This document shows, piece after piece, positions 45,016 to 54,955 of a DNA stretch of 64,000 nucleotides. The notes under the pieces are model-generated. The model did not search any database and was not told the DNA's origin. It worked only from the letters and a program-made list of their open reading frames with translations. Each line of letters begins with the position of its first letter. Position 1 is the stretch's first letter. Made by a program: the position numbers and the translations under genes. The stretch is from Bacteroidota bacterium (GTDB lineage Bacteria; Bacteroidota; Bacteroidia; JAHEXY01): the NCBI GenBank assembly GCA_023251875.1, contig JAHEXY010000001.1, positions 620,001 through 684,000 on the forward strand, given 5' to 3'.

Positions 45016-45786
45016 TTATTTATTTTGTTTAAATCCATAGTACGCTAAAATATTTTTTGCGATATCTGATAAAATAAATTCGGAAAATGTTTTTGCTTGA
45101 TTATTTCCATTGGCATGTTTTAAAATTACAAAGCCCTGTATTAATTGCGAATAACTTTCTTCCGGAATAATGTAATAGTAGCCTCCCCTATTTTTCATGT
45201 TGGGAGCAAGGGCAAGTGATAAAGCAATAATCCCAATATCAGCAGCTCCACTAGTAATAAATTGAGCCGCTTGAGAAACATTTTCTCCAAAAACTAATTT
45301 GTCTTTTATTTTTTGAAAAACATTGTAATATACCATGCTTTCTTGGGCTCTTTTTCCGTAGGGGGCATGATTGGGATTGGCAATAGAAATGGTGTTGATA
45401 TTTGAATTTAAAAGACAATTCATTTTTTCTTTTTTAGGGTCTGTTTTTTTACTCCATATTACAATTTGTCCAATACCATAAGCCTGAGTTTTTGAAATAG
45501 CAAAATGATTTTCTTCTAACTTTTTGGGGTAGTCAATATCTGCTGAAAAAAATAGATCAAAAGGAGCGCCATTAGAAATTTGTTCAAAAAAATTAGCTGA
45601 TGAACCGTAGCTTACAGTTATTTTTGTATTCTGATTGGTTTTTGAATAAACACTAATAATAGAGTCAAGCGCAAATTTTAAATCGGAAGCAGCTGCAATA
45701 TTTAATACTGATTGTGCCGAAATATGAATATGGACTATTAAAGAAATATAAACGCAAAGATAAACTGCAGTATAAGTTTTTTTCAT
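45016..45786 (-). CDS. modA: Molybdate-binding periplasmic protein ModA
   Basis: The product (about 256 aa from the ATG at 45786) has a signal peptide ending ISAQS and the ModA pattern LNIAAASDLKFALDSI, SYGSSANFFEQISNGAPFDLFFSAD and YGKRAQESM. It binds molybdate or tungstate in the periplasm for ModBC. A frame from 45801 would add five residues. It is divergent from moeA with about 60 bases between and no FNR-like site there. Confidence 0.92.
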   Translation of the reverse strand: MKKTYTAVYLCVYISLIVHIHISAQSVLNIAAASDLKFALDSIISVYSKTNQNTKITVSYGSSANFFEQISNGAPFDLFFSADIDYPKKLEENHFAISKTQAYGIGQIVIWSKKTDPKKEKMNCLLNSNINTISIANPNHAPYGKRAQESMVYYNVFQKIKDKLVFGENVSQAAQFITSGAADIGIIALSLALAPNMKNRGGYYYIIPEESYSQLIQGFVILKHANGNNQAKTFSEFILSDIAKNILAYYGFKQNK

Positions 45787-45845
45787 ATTACAAAAGTACA
45801 ATTAAAAATAAATCCTAAATATGTTTTACATTTGGTTTTGATAAA

Positions 45846-47045
45846 ATGACAAATATATTACGTATGATTTCTGTTCAACAAGCTCAACAACTAATACTAG
45901 AAAATTCAACTATTTTAGCCGAAAAAGAAATGCCCATCCATTTGGCATTACGAATGGTATTATCTCGAGATGTTATTGCCCCCATCAATTTACCTCCCTT
46001 TAACCAATCGGCAATGGACGGCTACGCCATAAAATTTAAAGATCGAAAAAGTAAACTTAAAGTAGTTGGAGAAGTAGCTGCAGGAGCTGTTTTAAATTCT
46101 TCAATTGGTAATGAACAAGCTATCAGAATTTTTACAGGTGCTGCTGTACCTAACGATTTTGATACAGTTGTTATGCAAGAAAAAGTTATTATAGATAATG
46201 ATATTATTAGTATAAATGATGATTTGCTAAAATTAGGGGCAAACGTGAGAAAAATTGGCGATCAAACAAAAATTAATACTGTTGTTCTTAATAAGGGATT
46301 TGAATTAAATGCTGCGTCTATTGGGTTTTTAAGCTCTTTAGGCATAGCAAATGTTTTTGTTTACAACAAACCCATAATTTCTATTGTTGTTACCGGAAAT
46401 GAACTTGTAAAACCGGGAGAGGTATTGCCTGATGGGCAAATATATGAATCAAACTCAAATACATTAATAGCAGCATTACAGTCTATTTCGCTTTCTGCCT
46501 TTTCAATTAATCATTGTATTGATAATGAAAATTTAATTTATGATACTATTTTATCTCAACTAAAAAACGCAAATGTATTATTACTTACAGGAGGTATTTC
46601 TGTTGGCGATTATGATTTTGTTGGTTCAGCTTTAAAGAAAATAGGAGTTGAAAATATATTTTATAAAATAAAACAGAAACCCGGTAAACCGCTTTATTTT
46701 GGAAAGCATGGCAATACATTAATTTTTGCCCTGCCAGGTAATCCCGCATCTGTATTAACTTGTTTTTATGAGTATGTTTATATTGCTTTAAAAAAAATGC
46801 AAGGAAATACTGATTTGTATTTAGAAAAAATAAATTTACCATCATTAAATACTTTTTCAAAAAAATCTGGCTTATCTAATTTCTTAAAGGCACAAATGAA
46901 AGATGGAAAAGTGAATATTTTAGAAGGCCAAGAATCTTACATATTGCAATCATTTGCATTTGCCAATGCACTTGTTTATCTCCCTGAAGAAAAAGAAACT
47001 GTAGCAATAGATGAAATGATTGAAGTACATAAATTACCATTTTGA
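45846..47045 (+). CDS. moeA: Molybdopterin molybdenumtransferase MoeA
   Basis: The 399-residue protein has the MoeA landmarks: MISVQQAQQLILEN at the start, PPFNQSAMDGYAIK, IFTGAAVPNDFDTVVMQE, LTGGISVGDYDFV (the MoeA/MogA-like GG(S/T)SxGD motif) and FALPGNPAS. It inserts molybdenum into adenylylated molybdopterin in the cytoplasm. The ATG at 45864 would give the more usual family start. It is divergent from the modABC operon. Confidence 0.95.
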   Translation: MTNILRMISVQQAQQLILENSTILAEKEMPIHLALRMVLSRDVIAPINLPPFNQSAMDGYAIKFKDRKSKLKVVGEVAAGAVLNSSIGNEQAIRIFTGAAVPNDFDTVVMQEKVIIDNDIISINDDLLKLGANVRKIGDQTKINTVVLNKGFELNAASIGFLSSLGIANVFVYNKPIISIVVTGNELVKPGEVLPDGQIYESNSNTLIAALQSISLSAFSINHCIDNENLIYDTILSQLKNANVLLLTGGISVGDYDFVGSALKKIGVENIFYKIKQKPGKPLYFGKHGNTLIFALPGNPASVLTCFYEYVYIALKKMQGNTDLYLEKINLPSLNTFSKKSGLSNFLKAQMKDGKVNILEGQESYILQSFAFANALVYLPEEKETVAIDEMIEVHKLPF

Positions 47046-47076
47046 ATTTCAAAACTAAGCATAAACATAAAATAGT

Positions 47077-47090
47077 GTGATCAGAATCAT
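47077..47090. promoter_or_regulatory. FNR-like operator GTGAT-CAGA-ATCAT
   Basis: A TGAT-N4-ATCA palindrome centred about 63 bases upstream of the outer-membrane porin gene. Confidence 0.62.
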
Positions 47091-47146
47091 TTTCTTGTAA
47101 AATACTTCTGATCAATTTTGCTAACATAATTTTAAAACACAATGCT

Positions 47147-48433
47147 ATGCAAAAAATATATTCATCTTCAAAACTGTGTTTATTAATAGTATTAAGCACA
47201 CTTTCATTAAAAGCACAATTTGTAATCAATGGCGAGTTTAGGCCAAGATTTGAATACCGTCATGGCTATCAAACAATGGCCGATTCGGGTGCAAGTGCCG
47301 GTGTGTTTATTAACCAACGTACGCGTTTAAATATTGGGTATACTTTTCAAAAACTAAAAACATACATTTCCATTCAAGATGTGAGAACATGGGGCAGTCA
47401 ATCTCAACAAAACACTACCGATGGCTTAATGTCAATTCATGAAGCTTGGGCTGAGTATAATTTCACAAAAATGTTTTCTGTTAAAGCAGGTCGTATGGAG
47501 GTGGTGTATGACGATCAGCGTATGTTTGGTAATTCAGATTGGACACAACAAGGCCGAAGTCAAGACATGCTTTTATTAAAGTTTAATGACAGTACTTTTA
47601 CTGCTCATGCCGGTTTTGCATTTAACCAAGACAAAGACCAATCGAGCACTACACTGTACAGTATTAGTAGTAACTATAAAGCATTACAATATGTATGGCT
47701 CAATAAAAAATTAAAATCTTTATTGGCCAGTTTTATTTTTGTAAATGTAGGCATGCAATCACCCATTACATCTTATTCTCTCAGATGCAGCCAAACTTTT
47801 GGAACCCATCTCGAATTAAAAAAAGGCGCACTTGCTTTAATAGCTAAAGGCTATTATCAAATGGGAAATAATTCAAGCATGAAAAAGATTTCAGCTTATT
47901 TGGCAGGTGTTGAAGCCAATTATAATTTATCATCGGGTTTAAATTTTGGTGCCGGATTAGAAATGCTAAGTGGCCAAAGCCAAACAGATACTGCCTCAAG
48001 CTATACTGATGTAGCGCACAACTTTACAACATTATATGGAACAGGTCATAAATTTAATGGCTATATGGATTATTTTTATGCAGGCAGTTCAAGTGGTACT
48101 GCAGGTTTACAGGATATCTATTTTCGTGTGAAATTTAAAAAAGAAAAATATTTTGCTTCTATAGATCCTCATATATTTTTAACTGCTTCCGACATTTTAG
48201 ATAAAACAGCATTTGCTTCTTCCGGAAAATATACCGCTATGAGTGGTATGTTGGGTACTGAATTAGATTTTACAATTGGTTATACACTTCAAAAAAATGT
48301 TTCCCTACAAGCGGGCTATTCTCAAATGTTTGCTACATCAACAATGGAAGCCATAAAAACAGGGGATAAAGATGCCCTAAATAATTGGGCGTATCTCATG
48401 CTCATTATTAAGCCGGAGTTTTTAAAACAATAA
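47147..48433 (+). CDS. Outer membrane beta-barrel porin (alginate-export-like)
   Basis: The 428-residue protein has a signal peptide ending LKAQ, then a long run of alternating amphipathic strands with aromatic girdles (FVINGEFRPRFEYRHGY, VFINQRTRLNIGYTF, VRTWGSQSQ, EAWAEYNFTKMFSVKAGRME) and ends in a C-terminal Phe-rich strand. The N-terminal part recalls the alginate export/OprE-like barrel family. In this position, just ahead of the molybdoenzyme operon and with its own FNR-like site, a role in nitrate or nitrite passage across the outer membrane is an inference only. Confidence 0.78.
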   Translation: MQKIYSSSKLCLLIVLSTLSLKAQFVINGEFRPRFEYRHGYQTMADSGASAGVFINQRTRLNIGYTFQKLKTYISIQDVRTWGSQSQQNTTDGLMSIHEAWAEYNFTKMFSVKAGRMEVVYDDQRMFGNSDWTQQGRSQDMLLLKFNDSTFTAHAGFAFNQDKDQSSTTLYSISSNYKALQYVWLNKKLKSLLASFIFVNVGMQSPITSYSLRCSQTFGTHLELKKGALALIAKGYYQMGNNSSMKKISAYLAGVEANYNLSSGLNFGAGLEMLSGQSQTDTASSYTDVAHNFTTLYGTGHKFNGYMDYFYAGSSSGTAGLQDIYFRVKFKKEKYFASIDPHIFLTASDILDKTAFASSGKYTAMSGMLGTELDFTIGYTLQKNVSLQAGYSQMFATSTMEAIKTGDKDALNNWAYLMLIIKPEFLKQ

Positions 48434-48451
48434 AGCTTTCTAAAATTTATC

Positions 48452-48475
48452 TTTCTCCCGTCTATTGGGGAGAAA
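48452..48475. repeat. Hairpin TTTCTCCC/GGGAGAAA after the porin gene
   Basis: An 8-bp perfect stem with an 8-base loop lies about 19 bases after the porin stop. No T-run follows, so termination is uncertain. The sequence resembles the CTCTCC/GGAGAG core of the dispersed repeats but lacks their ends. Confidence 0.4.
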
Positions 48476-48485
48476 TTAGTGAGAC

Positions 48486-48497
48486 TGATAATAATCA
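48486..48497. promoter_or_regulatory. FNR-like operator TGAT-AATA-ATCA
   Basis: A perfect 4+4 palindrome centred about 104 bases upstream of the molybdoenzyme catalytic gene. The distance implies a 5' leader of about 60 bases if it acts near -41. Confidence 0.55.
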
Positions 48498-48595
48498 CCT
48501 ATTAATCATGTTCAAAATCATATTTATTTTTTGAAATGAATATAATCTTTACAGCAGTAAAATAAAATATTCTCGTACAAACTAAATTTATTTTT

Positions 48596-51500
48596 ATGGC
48601 AAACGACAGGAGAAGTTTCTTAAAAAATATTACGCTTACGGGAGCAGGTGCATTTGCACTTTCTCAAATGAATTTGGATGGCTTCAATAAAGCATTTGCA
48701 TATTTTGAACCCATGGATATTAAAAATCCATTAGCTGCATATCCAGATAGAGAGTGGGAAAAAGTGTATAGAGATTTATGGAAATACGATAGTGAATTTT
48801 CATTTCTCTGCGCACCTAATGATACGCATAATTGCCTTTTAACAGCACATGTAAAAAACAATACTATTGTTAGAATTGCTCCTAGTTATGGATTTTCAAA
48901 GGCAGGTGATCTGCAAGGCAATACCGCATCTGCCAGATGGGAGCCTAGATGTTGTCAAAAAGGTTTGGCTTTGTCGAGGCGTTTTTATGGTGATAGGCGC
49001 ATTAAATATCCTGTAATTCGCGAAGGTTATTTGCAATGGATTAAAGATGGTTTCCCAAGAGAAAAAAATGGACGCATTCCGCTTAAATATGTGCAAAGAG
49101 GTAAAGAGGCTTTTGTTAAAATTTCTTGGGATGAAATTTTTCAATATGCCGCAAAAGCTTATGTAAATATTGCTACAACTTATACCGGAAAAGAAGGCTC
49201 AAAATTATTAGAAGAACAAGGTTATGATAAAGAAATGGTTGAAGCCACACACGGACAAGGTGTACAAACTTTAAAATTCAGAGGCGGAATGGCTGCTTTA
49301 GGTGTTACCAGAATTTTTGCCATGAATCGTTTAGCAAATTCATTTGCACTTCTAGATTCTAAGATCAGAGGCGTTGGGCCCGATGAAGCGCATGGCGCCC
49401 GTGGTTGGGATAGTTATGCATGGCATACCGATCTTCCTCCCGGGCATCCAATGGTTACCGGCCAACAAACAGTCGATTTTGATTTGTCTTGTGTTGAATA
49501 CTCTAACAATATTATTGTTTGGGGTATGAATTGGATTACTACCAAAATGCCCGATGCGCATTGGTTAACCGAAGCGCGCTTAAAAGGCGCAAAAGTTACG
49601 GTTATAGCTTGTGAATACAGTGCTACCTCAAATAAAGCAGATAATGTTTTAATTGTTCGCCCTGGAGTAACGCCTGCATTGGCTTTGGGTTTTGCAAATG
49701 TTATCATTAATGAAAAATTATATGATGCTGAATACATATCTAAATATACCGATATGCCATTCTTAGTTAGAATGGATACACAGCAATTTTTAAAACCTAA
49801 CGAAGTAGATAAAGAATATAAATTAAAAGATTTAACGGGATATATTAAAGTAATGAAAACGGGTGAAAAGCCTGATCCTAGCTTTAAGCAACCGAATCAA
49901 TACGTAACAGAAGAGCTGCGTAATGAGTGGGGAGATTTTATGATTTGGGATAGCAAAAAAAATGCAGCTACTCCAATTTGCAGAGACGATTATGGAAAAA
50001 CAATGGTTGATAATGGTTTTTCTCCTGTTTTGGAAGGTTCTTTTAAAGTAAAATTAGCTGATGGAAAAGAAATAGAAGTAAGACCTGTTTTCGATTTAAT
50101 TAAAAAATATGTAGTTGAAAATTTCGATCCCCAAACGGTAGAAGAAATGACATGGGCTCCTAAAGACGGCATTCTTTCTATTGCCAGAGATATTGCTAAA
50201 AATAGTGGTAGCACATTATTTTGCATGGGCATGGGGCCAAATCAGATGTTCAATAATGATTTAAAAGATAGAACAGTATTGCTGCTTGCTGCCCTTACAA
50301 AAAATATTGGTCGTGTAGGAGGTAATGTGGGTAGTTTTGCAGGAAATTACCGAGCTGCATTTTTCTCCGGTATTCCATCTTATATTCTCGAAAATCCATT
50401 TAACATTCAAATGGATCCTACACAACCATCTGAGATAAAAAAATATTTCTCTTATGAATCTGCTCACTATTTTAATAGTGGTGATAAGATTTTAAAAATG
50501 GGCGACAATGTAATTACAGGTAAAACGCACATGCCTACGCCTACAAAATCTATTCTAGTTTCGAACGGAAATTCATTGTTGGGTAATTCAAAAGGGCATT
50601 ATGAAAATTTAATAAATGTTTATCCTAAGATTGAGTTGATTGGGGTTTGCGATTGGTGGTGGACAGCTTCTTGCGAAAATGCAGATATTGTTTTCCCTGT
50701 CGATTCGTGGGGAGAATTTAAATCTCCTGATGCAACCATGTCTGTTACCAATCCATTCCTTTATATTTATCCAAGAACTCCAATGCAAAGAATTTTTGAT
50801 ACCAAAGGCGACATAGAGGTTGTTGCAGGTATTGCAAAAGCATTAGGAACTGAAACCGGTGATAATAGATTTGTTGACTACTTTAAATTTTCTCATGAAG
50901 GCAAGCCCGAAGTTTATTTACAGCGTGTGTTTAATGCATCCCCAACCACTAAAGGATTTAAAGTAGAAGAATTAGAGGCCAATGCTCAAAAAGGAATTCC
51001 TGCATTGCTCATGTCACGTACTTATCCAAAATATGTGGGCTACGAACAAACCGAAGAAAATAAACAATGGTATACCAAAACAGGTAGAATGGAATTTTTT
51101 AGGGATGAAAAAGAATTTAAAGCTGCCGGGGAAACCATTCCTATTCATAGAGAACCTATTGATTCTACTTTTTACGAACCCAATGTAATTGTTAGTAAAT
51201 CTCATCCTTCAATTAATCCAACTACTCCCGATCAATATGGAGTTTCAAAAGATAATTTGTCAACCGATGTTCGCCAAGGAAGAAATGTAGTAAAACCTTG
51301 GACAGAATTAAAACTTACCACGCATCCATTAACAAAACAAGACAGTAAGTTTAAGTTTATTTTCCACACGCCTAAATACAGGCATGGCGCGCATACAACC
51401 CCTGTGGATACAGATATTCTTGCAGTATGGTTTGGTCCTTACGGAGATATTCACCGTACAGATAAACGTATGCCTTATGTAACGGAAATGTATATTGATA

Positions 51501-52075
51501 TTAATCCTCTTGATGCAAAAGAATTGGGTTTAGAAGATGGAGATTATTGTTATGTAGATGCAGATCCACAAGATCGCCCATTTAGAGGATGGCAAGATAA
51601 TAAAGACAGCGAAGAATATAAGCTTGCGCGATTAATGGTTCGTGTGCGCTATTACCCGGGCACACCAAGAGGTGTAACACGTATGTGGCACAATGCTTAT
51701 GGCGCAACATTTGGTTCAATTAGAGGCGCAAAAATTAATCCAACCGGTTTAGCAAAAAATCCATTAACCAATTACCAAGCCATGTTCCGTTTTGGTTCTC
51801 ACCAAAGTTGTACGAGAGGATGGTTAAAACCTACTTGGATGACTGATTCATTGGTACGTAAAAATCATTTCGGTCAACAAATTGCAAAAGGTTTTGAATT
51901 AGATGTGCATGGCGCAACGGGTGCTCCGCGTGAGTCGTTTGTAAAAATTGAATTTGCTGAAAAAGGTGGATTAAATGGAGAAGGAAATTGGCGACCAACC
52001 GATTTAAAAATCAGGCCTACTTACGAAAGCGATGATTTTAAAAAATTTATGCAAGGAGGATTTGTAAAAGTATAA
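48596..52075 (+). CDS. Periplasmic molybdenum oxidoreductase catalytic subunit, NarG/NxrA-like (DMSO reductase type II family)
   Basis: The 1159-residue protein begins with a Tat signal (DRRSFLKNITLTGAGAFA), so the active site faces the periplasm. The Fe-S region has C72, D76, H78, C80 and C120 where NarG has His, Cys, Cys, Cys, so cluster FS0 has a changed ligand set. The molybdenum-ligand region reads GQQTVDFD (D294/D296). By memory the NPLAAYPDREWEKVYRD start, length and QTxDxD motif resemble nitrite oxidoreductase NxrA and periplasmic Nar enzymes more than the 900-aa chlorate, selenate or ethylbenzene enzymes. Either nitrate reduction or nitrite oxidation fits; the nosZ context favours nitrate reduction. 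Four genes for its partners follow directly. Confidence 0.85.
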   Translation: MANDRRSFLKNITLTGAGAFALSQMNLDGFNKAFAYFEPMDIKNPLAAYPDREWEKVYRDLWKYDSEFSFLCAPNDTHNCLLTAHVKNNTIVRIAPSYGFSKAGDLQGNTASARWEPRCCQKGLALSRRFYGDRRIKYPVIREGYLQWIKDGFPREKNGRIPLKYVQRGKEAFVKISWDEIFQYAAKAYVNIATTYTGKEGSKLLEEQGYDKEMVEATHGQGVQTLKFRGGMAALGVTRIFAMNRLANSFALLDSKIRGVGPDEAHGARGWDSYAWHTDLPPGHPMVTGQQTVDFDLSCVEYSNNIIVWGMNWITTKMPDAHWLTEARLKGAKVTVIACEYSATSNKADNVLIVRPGVTPALALGFANVIINEKLYDAEYISKYTDMPFLVRMDTQQFLKPNEVDKEYKLKDLTGYIKVMKTGEKPDPSFKQPNQYVTEELRNEWGDFMIWDSKKNAATPICRDDYGKTMVDNGFSPVLEGSFKVKLADGKEIEVRPVFDLIKKYVVENFDPQTVEEMTWAPKDGILSIARDIAKNSGSTLFCMGMGPNQMFNNDLKDRTVLLLAALTKNIGRVGGNVGSFAGNYRAAFFSGIPSYILENPFNIQMDPTQPSEIKKYFSYESAHYFNSGDKILKMGDNVITGKTHMPTPTKSILVSNGNSLLGNSKGHYENLINVYPKIELIGVCDWWWTASCENADIVFPVDSWGEFKSPDATMSVTNPFLYIYPRTPMQRIFDTKGDIEVVAGIAKALGTETGDNRFVDYFKFSHEGKPEVYLQRVFNASPTTKGFKVEELEANAQKGIPALLMSRTYPKYVGYEQTEENKQWYTKTGRMEFFRDEKEFKAAGETIPIHREPIDSTFYEPNVIVSKSHPSINPTTPDQYGVSKDNLSTDVRQGRNVVKPWTELKLTTHPLTKQDSKFKFIFHTPKYRHGAHTTPVDTDILAVWFGPYGDIHRTDKRMPYVTEMYIDINPLDAKELGLEDGDYCYVDADPQDRPFRGWQDNKDSEEYKLARLMVRVRYYPGTPRGVTRMWHNAYGATFGSIRGAKINPTGLAKNPLTNYQAMFRFGSHQSCTRGWLKPTWMTDSLVRKNHFGQQIAKGFELDVHGATGAPRESFVKIEFAEKGGLNGEGNWRPTDLKIRPTYESDDFKKFMQGGFVKV

Positions 52076-52093
52076 TTACAATTCCAAACTTAA

Positions 52094-52112
52094 CCTCTCC
52101 CCTTGGGAGAGG
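52094..52112. repeat. Hairpin CCTCTCCC-CTT-GGGAGAGG between alpha and beta subunit genes
   Basis: A perfect 8-bp stem with a 3-base loop, followed by AGTAAGGTGAGG, in the gap between the two subunit genes. It is related to the core of the dispersed repeat family but lacks the outer inverted repeats. Confidence 0.6.
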
Positions 52113-52171
52113 AGTAAGGTGAGGGCATAAAAAAAGATTAAATAAAAATTATTTACTAAAAATATTGATCT

Positions 52172-53305
52172 ATGGCACAAGTAAAAAATTGGCACTTAAA
52201 TCGCGAAATGAAATATCCTTATGCTGATAACAGGCCTAAGAAACAAATAGCCTATATTTTTGATACCAATAAATGTATCGCTTGTCAAACTTGTACTGTG
52301 GCTTGCAAAACCACATGGACATCGGGCAAAGGACAAGAATATATGTTTTGGAATAATGTTGAAACCAAACCCTATGGCAGCTATCCAACGCAATGGGATG
52401 TAAATCTTTTAAAACAATTAGACGGTCAAGAATGGGATAAAACTACCGGAACATATAAAGGAAAAACCATTTTTGAAGCAGCTGAAAAAGGAGAGAATGT
52501 AAAAGGATGGCATCCTACTGATAGAGATTATGCCTACCCCAATTTAGGTGAAGATGAATGTTCGGGTAACGTAAATAAAGGTGCGTTTTTTTCAGGCATA
52601 CATGATGTGTGGATGTTTTATTTGGCAAGAATTTGTAACCATTGTACCTATCCGGGTTGTGTAGCAGCTTGCCCTAGAAAAGCCATTTATAAACGACCGG
52701 AAGATGGCATTGTTTTAATTGATGAATCTCGTTGTAGAGGATATAAAGAGTGCGTGAAAGCTTGCCCGTATAAAAAAACATTTTTTAATGAGGTAACGCG
52801 CATTTCTGAAAAATGTATAGGATGTTATCCTCTTATTGAAAAAGGAGAACAGCCGAGATGTGTTCAAACTTGTATTGGTAAAATTCGTATGCAAGGTTTT
52901 TTAAGCAAGCCCGAAGAAGCCAGAGCAGATAATCCAATTGATCAAATTGTGCACATTAAAAAAGTGGCATTGCCGCTTTATCCTCAATACGGAACGGAAC
53001 CTAATGTATACTACATTCCTCCTGTTCATGTGCCAAAAGAATTTTTACATCAGTTGTTTGGCCCAGGTGTTGACAAGGCAATTGAAACGTATAAAAACAT
53101 CAAAAACGATAAAGATTTATTAGGCGCATTTTTACTTTTTGGCAATACTCCAAAAATCACACATTCATATAAAACAGATGGAGAATTTACAATGGGTTTT
53201 GATGAAAAAGGAGAAGTAACCACTAAAGTTCCATTAACAGAGCCTGTTTTTGTTCGTCCATTTAAAAATGAAACAACAGGAGCCAATCATCATAATATTC
53301 CGTAA
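52172..53305 (+). CDS. Iron-sulfur (beta) subunit of the molybdoenzyme, NarH/NxrB-like
   Basis: The 377-residue protein has four Fe-S motifs: C35-x2-C-x2-C-x3-C (CIACQTCTVACK), CNHCTYPGCVAACP, CRGYKECVKACP, and CIGCYPLIEKGEQPRCVQTC. In the third motif the fourth cysteine position is Tyr, as expected for a 3Fe-4S cluster in the type II family (NarH has Trp). It has no signal peptide and would be carried out with the Tat-exported alpha subunit. It transfers electrons between the heme-b subunit and the catalytic subunit. Confidence 0.92.
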   Translation: MAQVKNWHLNREMKYPYADNRPKKQIAYIFDTNKCIACQTCTVACKTTWTSGKGQEYMFWNNVETKPYGSYPTQWDVNLLKQLDGQEWDKTTGTYKGKTIFEAAEKGENVKGWHPTDRDYAYPNLGEDECSGNVNKGAFFSGIHDVWMFYLARICNHCTYPGCVAACPRKAIYKRPEDGIVLIDESRCRGYKECVKACPYKKTFFNEVTRISEKCIGCYPLIEKGEQPRCVQTCIGKIRMQGFLSKPEEARADNPIDQIVHIKKVALPLYPQYGTEPNVYYIPPVHVPKEFLHQLFGPGVDKAIETYKNIKNDKDLLGAFLLFGNTPKITHSYKTDGEFTMGFDEKGEVTTKVPLTEPVFVRPFKNETTGANHHNIP

Positions 53306-53330
53306 AGTTATGGAGATAAAAATTAGTTAT

Positions 53331-53420
53331 GGGCAGTTCTTAAAATTACAATTTGTGTCCCTCTCATGGAGAGGGATTAAGGGAGAGGGAACTAAAAAAT
53401 ATAATTTTTAGAACTGCCCT
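53331..53420 (+). repeat. Dispersed palindromic repeat, copy D
   Basis: Ends GGGCAGTTCTTAAAATT and AATTTTTAGAACTGCCC are inverted repeats; the core is TCCCTCTC-ATGGAGAGGGA followed by TTAAGGGAGAGG. It lies between the beta and gamma subunit genes. Confidence 0.88.
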
Positions 53421-53462
53421 TATGGTATTGAAAGTAAAATTTAATTCTAATACACATTCAAA

Positions 53463-54341
53463 ATGAAAAAAATAATTCTTCTAAGTTTAGCAATAACAAC
53501 AAGTATTTTGTTGCATGCTCAAAATGGTGTTCCCATTACCTCTGTTAAAGTTTCCGGTATTCCGGCTCGAGATGCCAAAAGTGATATTTGGAATAATGCA
53601 CAAGTATCTGTGATACCTGTGATGCCTCAAAATGTAACCAATCCGCAATTACTAAAAGCTTCAGTTGCTAACGTAAAAGTAAAAAGTATTAATGATGGTA
53701 ATAAAATTGCATTTTTAATTGAATGGACAGATTCAACAAGAGATGCTACTGTTGATGTAGACAAATTTAGTGATCAGGTTGCTTTGCAATTGCCATTAAA
53801 TCCTGATACGGTTCCGAATTTTATGATGGGACAAAAAAAAGGCAGAGTACACATTATTCATTGGAAAGCTGTTTGGCAAGATGATATTGAAAAAGGATTT
53901 CAAGATGTAAAAACGGCTCATCCTAATTATTGGGCAGATATTTATTATTTCCAAGAAAAAAATGCGGATGGAACTACAACAGCAGCAAAAGATGCAACGG
54001 TTGATCAATTTAAATCTAAAGAAGCTAAAAATTATATGGCAGGTGCTTATGCCGGAAATCCCATGTCAATTTTCGATCGTAAAGAACCCGTTGAAGAAAC
54101 CTTGGCCGAAGGCTATGGAACACTTACAACACAGGAAAAACAAGATGCTACAGCTTGGGGTGTTTGGGAAAACAATACATGGAAAGTAATTATTGTTCGT
54201 TCATTGGTTTCTACAGATCCACTTGATGCGCCACTAGTAAAGAATACACAAATTTGTTTTGCAGTATGGAATGGAACATTTAAAAATGTTGGAGCTAAAA
54301 AACATTACAGCATGTGGAATGATTTAATTATTGCCAAATAA
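53463..54341 (+). CDS. Heme-b-binding gamma subunit (ethylbenzene dehydrogenase gamma-like)
   Basis: The 292-residue protein has a Sec signal ending LLHAQ and the beta-sandwich pattern of the type II gamma subunit (SVKVSGIPARDAKSDIWNN, VKSINDGNKIAFLIEWTDST, FMMGQKKGRVHIIHWKA, VIIVRSLVS). Family members bind one heme b through Met and Lys and pass electrons from the beta subunit to a soluble or membrane cytochrome. Unlike NarI it has no membrane helices, so the enzyme is soluble and needs a cytochrome c partner. The cytochrome at 58890 is a candidate. Confidence 0.85.
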   Translation: MKKIILLSLAITTSILLHAQNGVPITSVKVSGIPARDAKSDIWNNAQVSVIPVMPQNVTNPQLLKASVANVKVKSINDGNKIAFLIEWTDSTRDATVDVDKFSDQVALQLPLNPDTVPNFMMGQKKGRVHIIHWKAVWQDDIEKGFQDVKTAHPNYWADIYYFQEKNADGTTTAAKDATVDQFKSKEAKNYMAGAYAGNPMSIFDRKEPVEETLAEGYGTLTTQEKQDATAWGVWENNTWKVIIVRSLVSTDPLDAPLVKNTQICFAVWNGTFKNVGAKKHYSMWNDLIIAK

Positions 54342-54361
54342 ATAATTTTAAAATCAAAAAA

Positions 54362-54955
54362 ATGACAACTAAAAATCTTGTTAAAGCCGATTTGTACAGA
54401 ATAATTTCAAGAGGATTATCTTATCCAATAGAAGAAAATATCGGATTGATTAAAAACAGTATTACTGAACTTATTACTAGTAATACTATTGAAACTGATT
54501 TGCAAAATATTTTAAATTCCATATATCAATATGCCGATCTTAAAGAATTGCAACTTATTTTTTCTCGTTCTTTAATGAAAGGCACTCCTCCTACTACCGA
54601 AAGTTATTGTACTCAAAACGCAAATTCATTTAGTGATGTTGCTGCATTTTACAGTGCCTTTGGCATGAAAGCAAAAACAGGTGATGCGCCTGATGCTATA
54701 ACGTATGAAACGGAATTTCTTTCTTTGCTTCTTGTAAAATATGAAATAGCAAAAGATGCAGAACAAAAAGAAATTACGCATGCTGCTTATATAAAATTTT
54801 TAGATGAACATTTTAATGCATTCTCAGAAAAATATCTCGAAAAATTAAAACAAGCAGATTTGCATGAATATTATAATGCGATGGCAGATTTATTAGCATA
54901 TTTAGCTACTGAAGAAAAAGAATTGCTTAGTAATTTTAAAACAATAAATGTATGA
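54362..54955 (+). CDS. TorD/DmsD-type chaperone for the molybdoenzyme
   Basis: The 197-residue all-helical protein resembles the TorD/NarJ redox-enzyme chaperones ([18 protein letters not shown] at the start, [18 protein letters not shown] and [12 protein letters not shown] in the middle, [17 protein letters not shown] near the end). It would bind the Tat signal of the catalytic subunit and hold it until the cofactor is inserted. Its stop overlaps the tatA start. Confidence 0.83.
   Translation: MTTKNLVKADLYRIISRGLSYPIEENIGLIKNSITELITSNTIETDLQNILNSIYQYADLKELQLIFSRSLMKGTPPTTESYCTQNANSFSDVAAFYSAFGMKAKTGDAPDAITYETEFLSLLLVKYEIAKDAEQKEITHAAYIKFLDEHFNAFSEKYLEKLKQADLHEYYNAMADLLAYLATEEKELLSNFKTINV

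Noticed and set aside
48500-48521. ATCATGTTCAAAATCAT as a further FNR-like site upstream of the molybdoenzyme gene
   Set aside because: The two halves are direct rather than inverted, so it is not a palindrome; the true TGAT-N4-ATCA lies just upstream at 48486.
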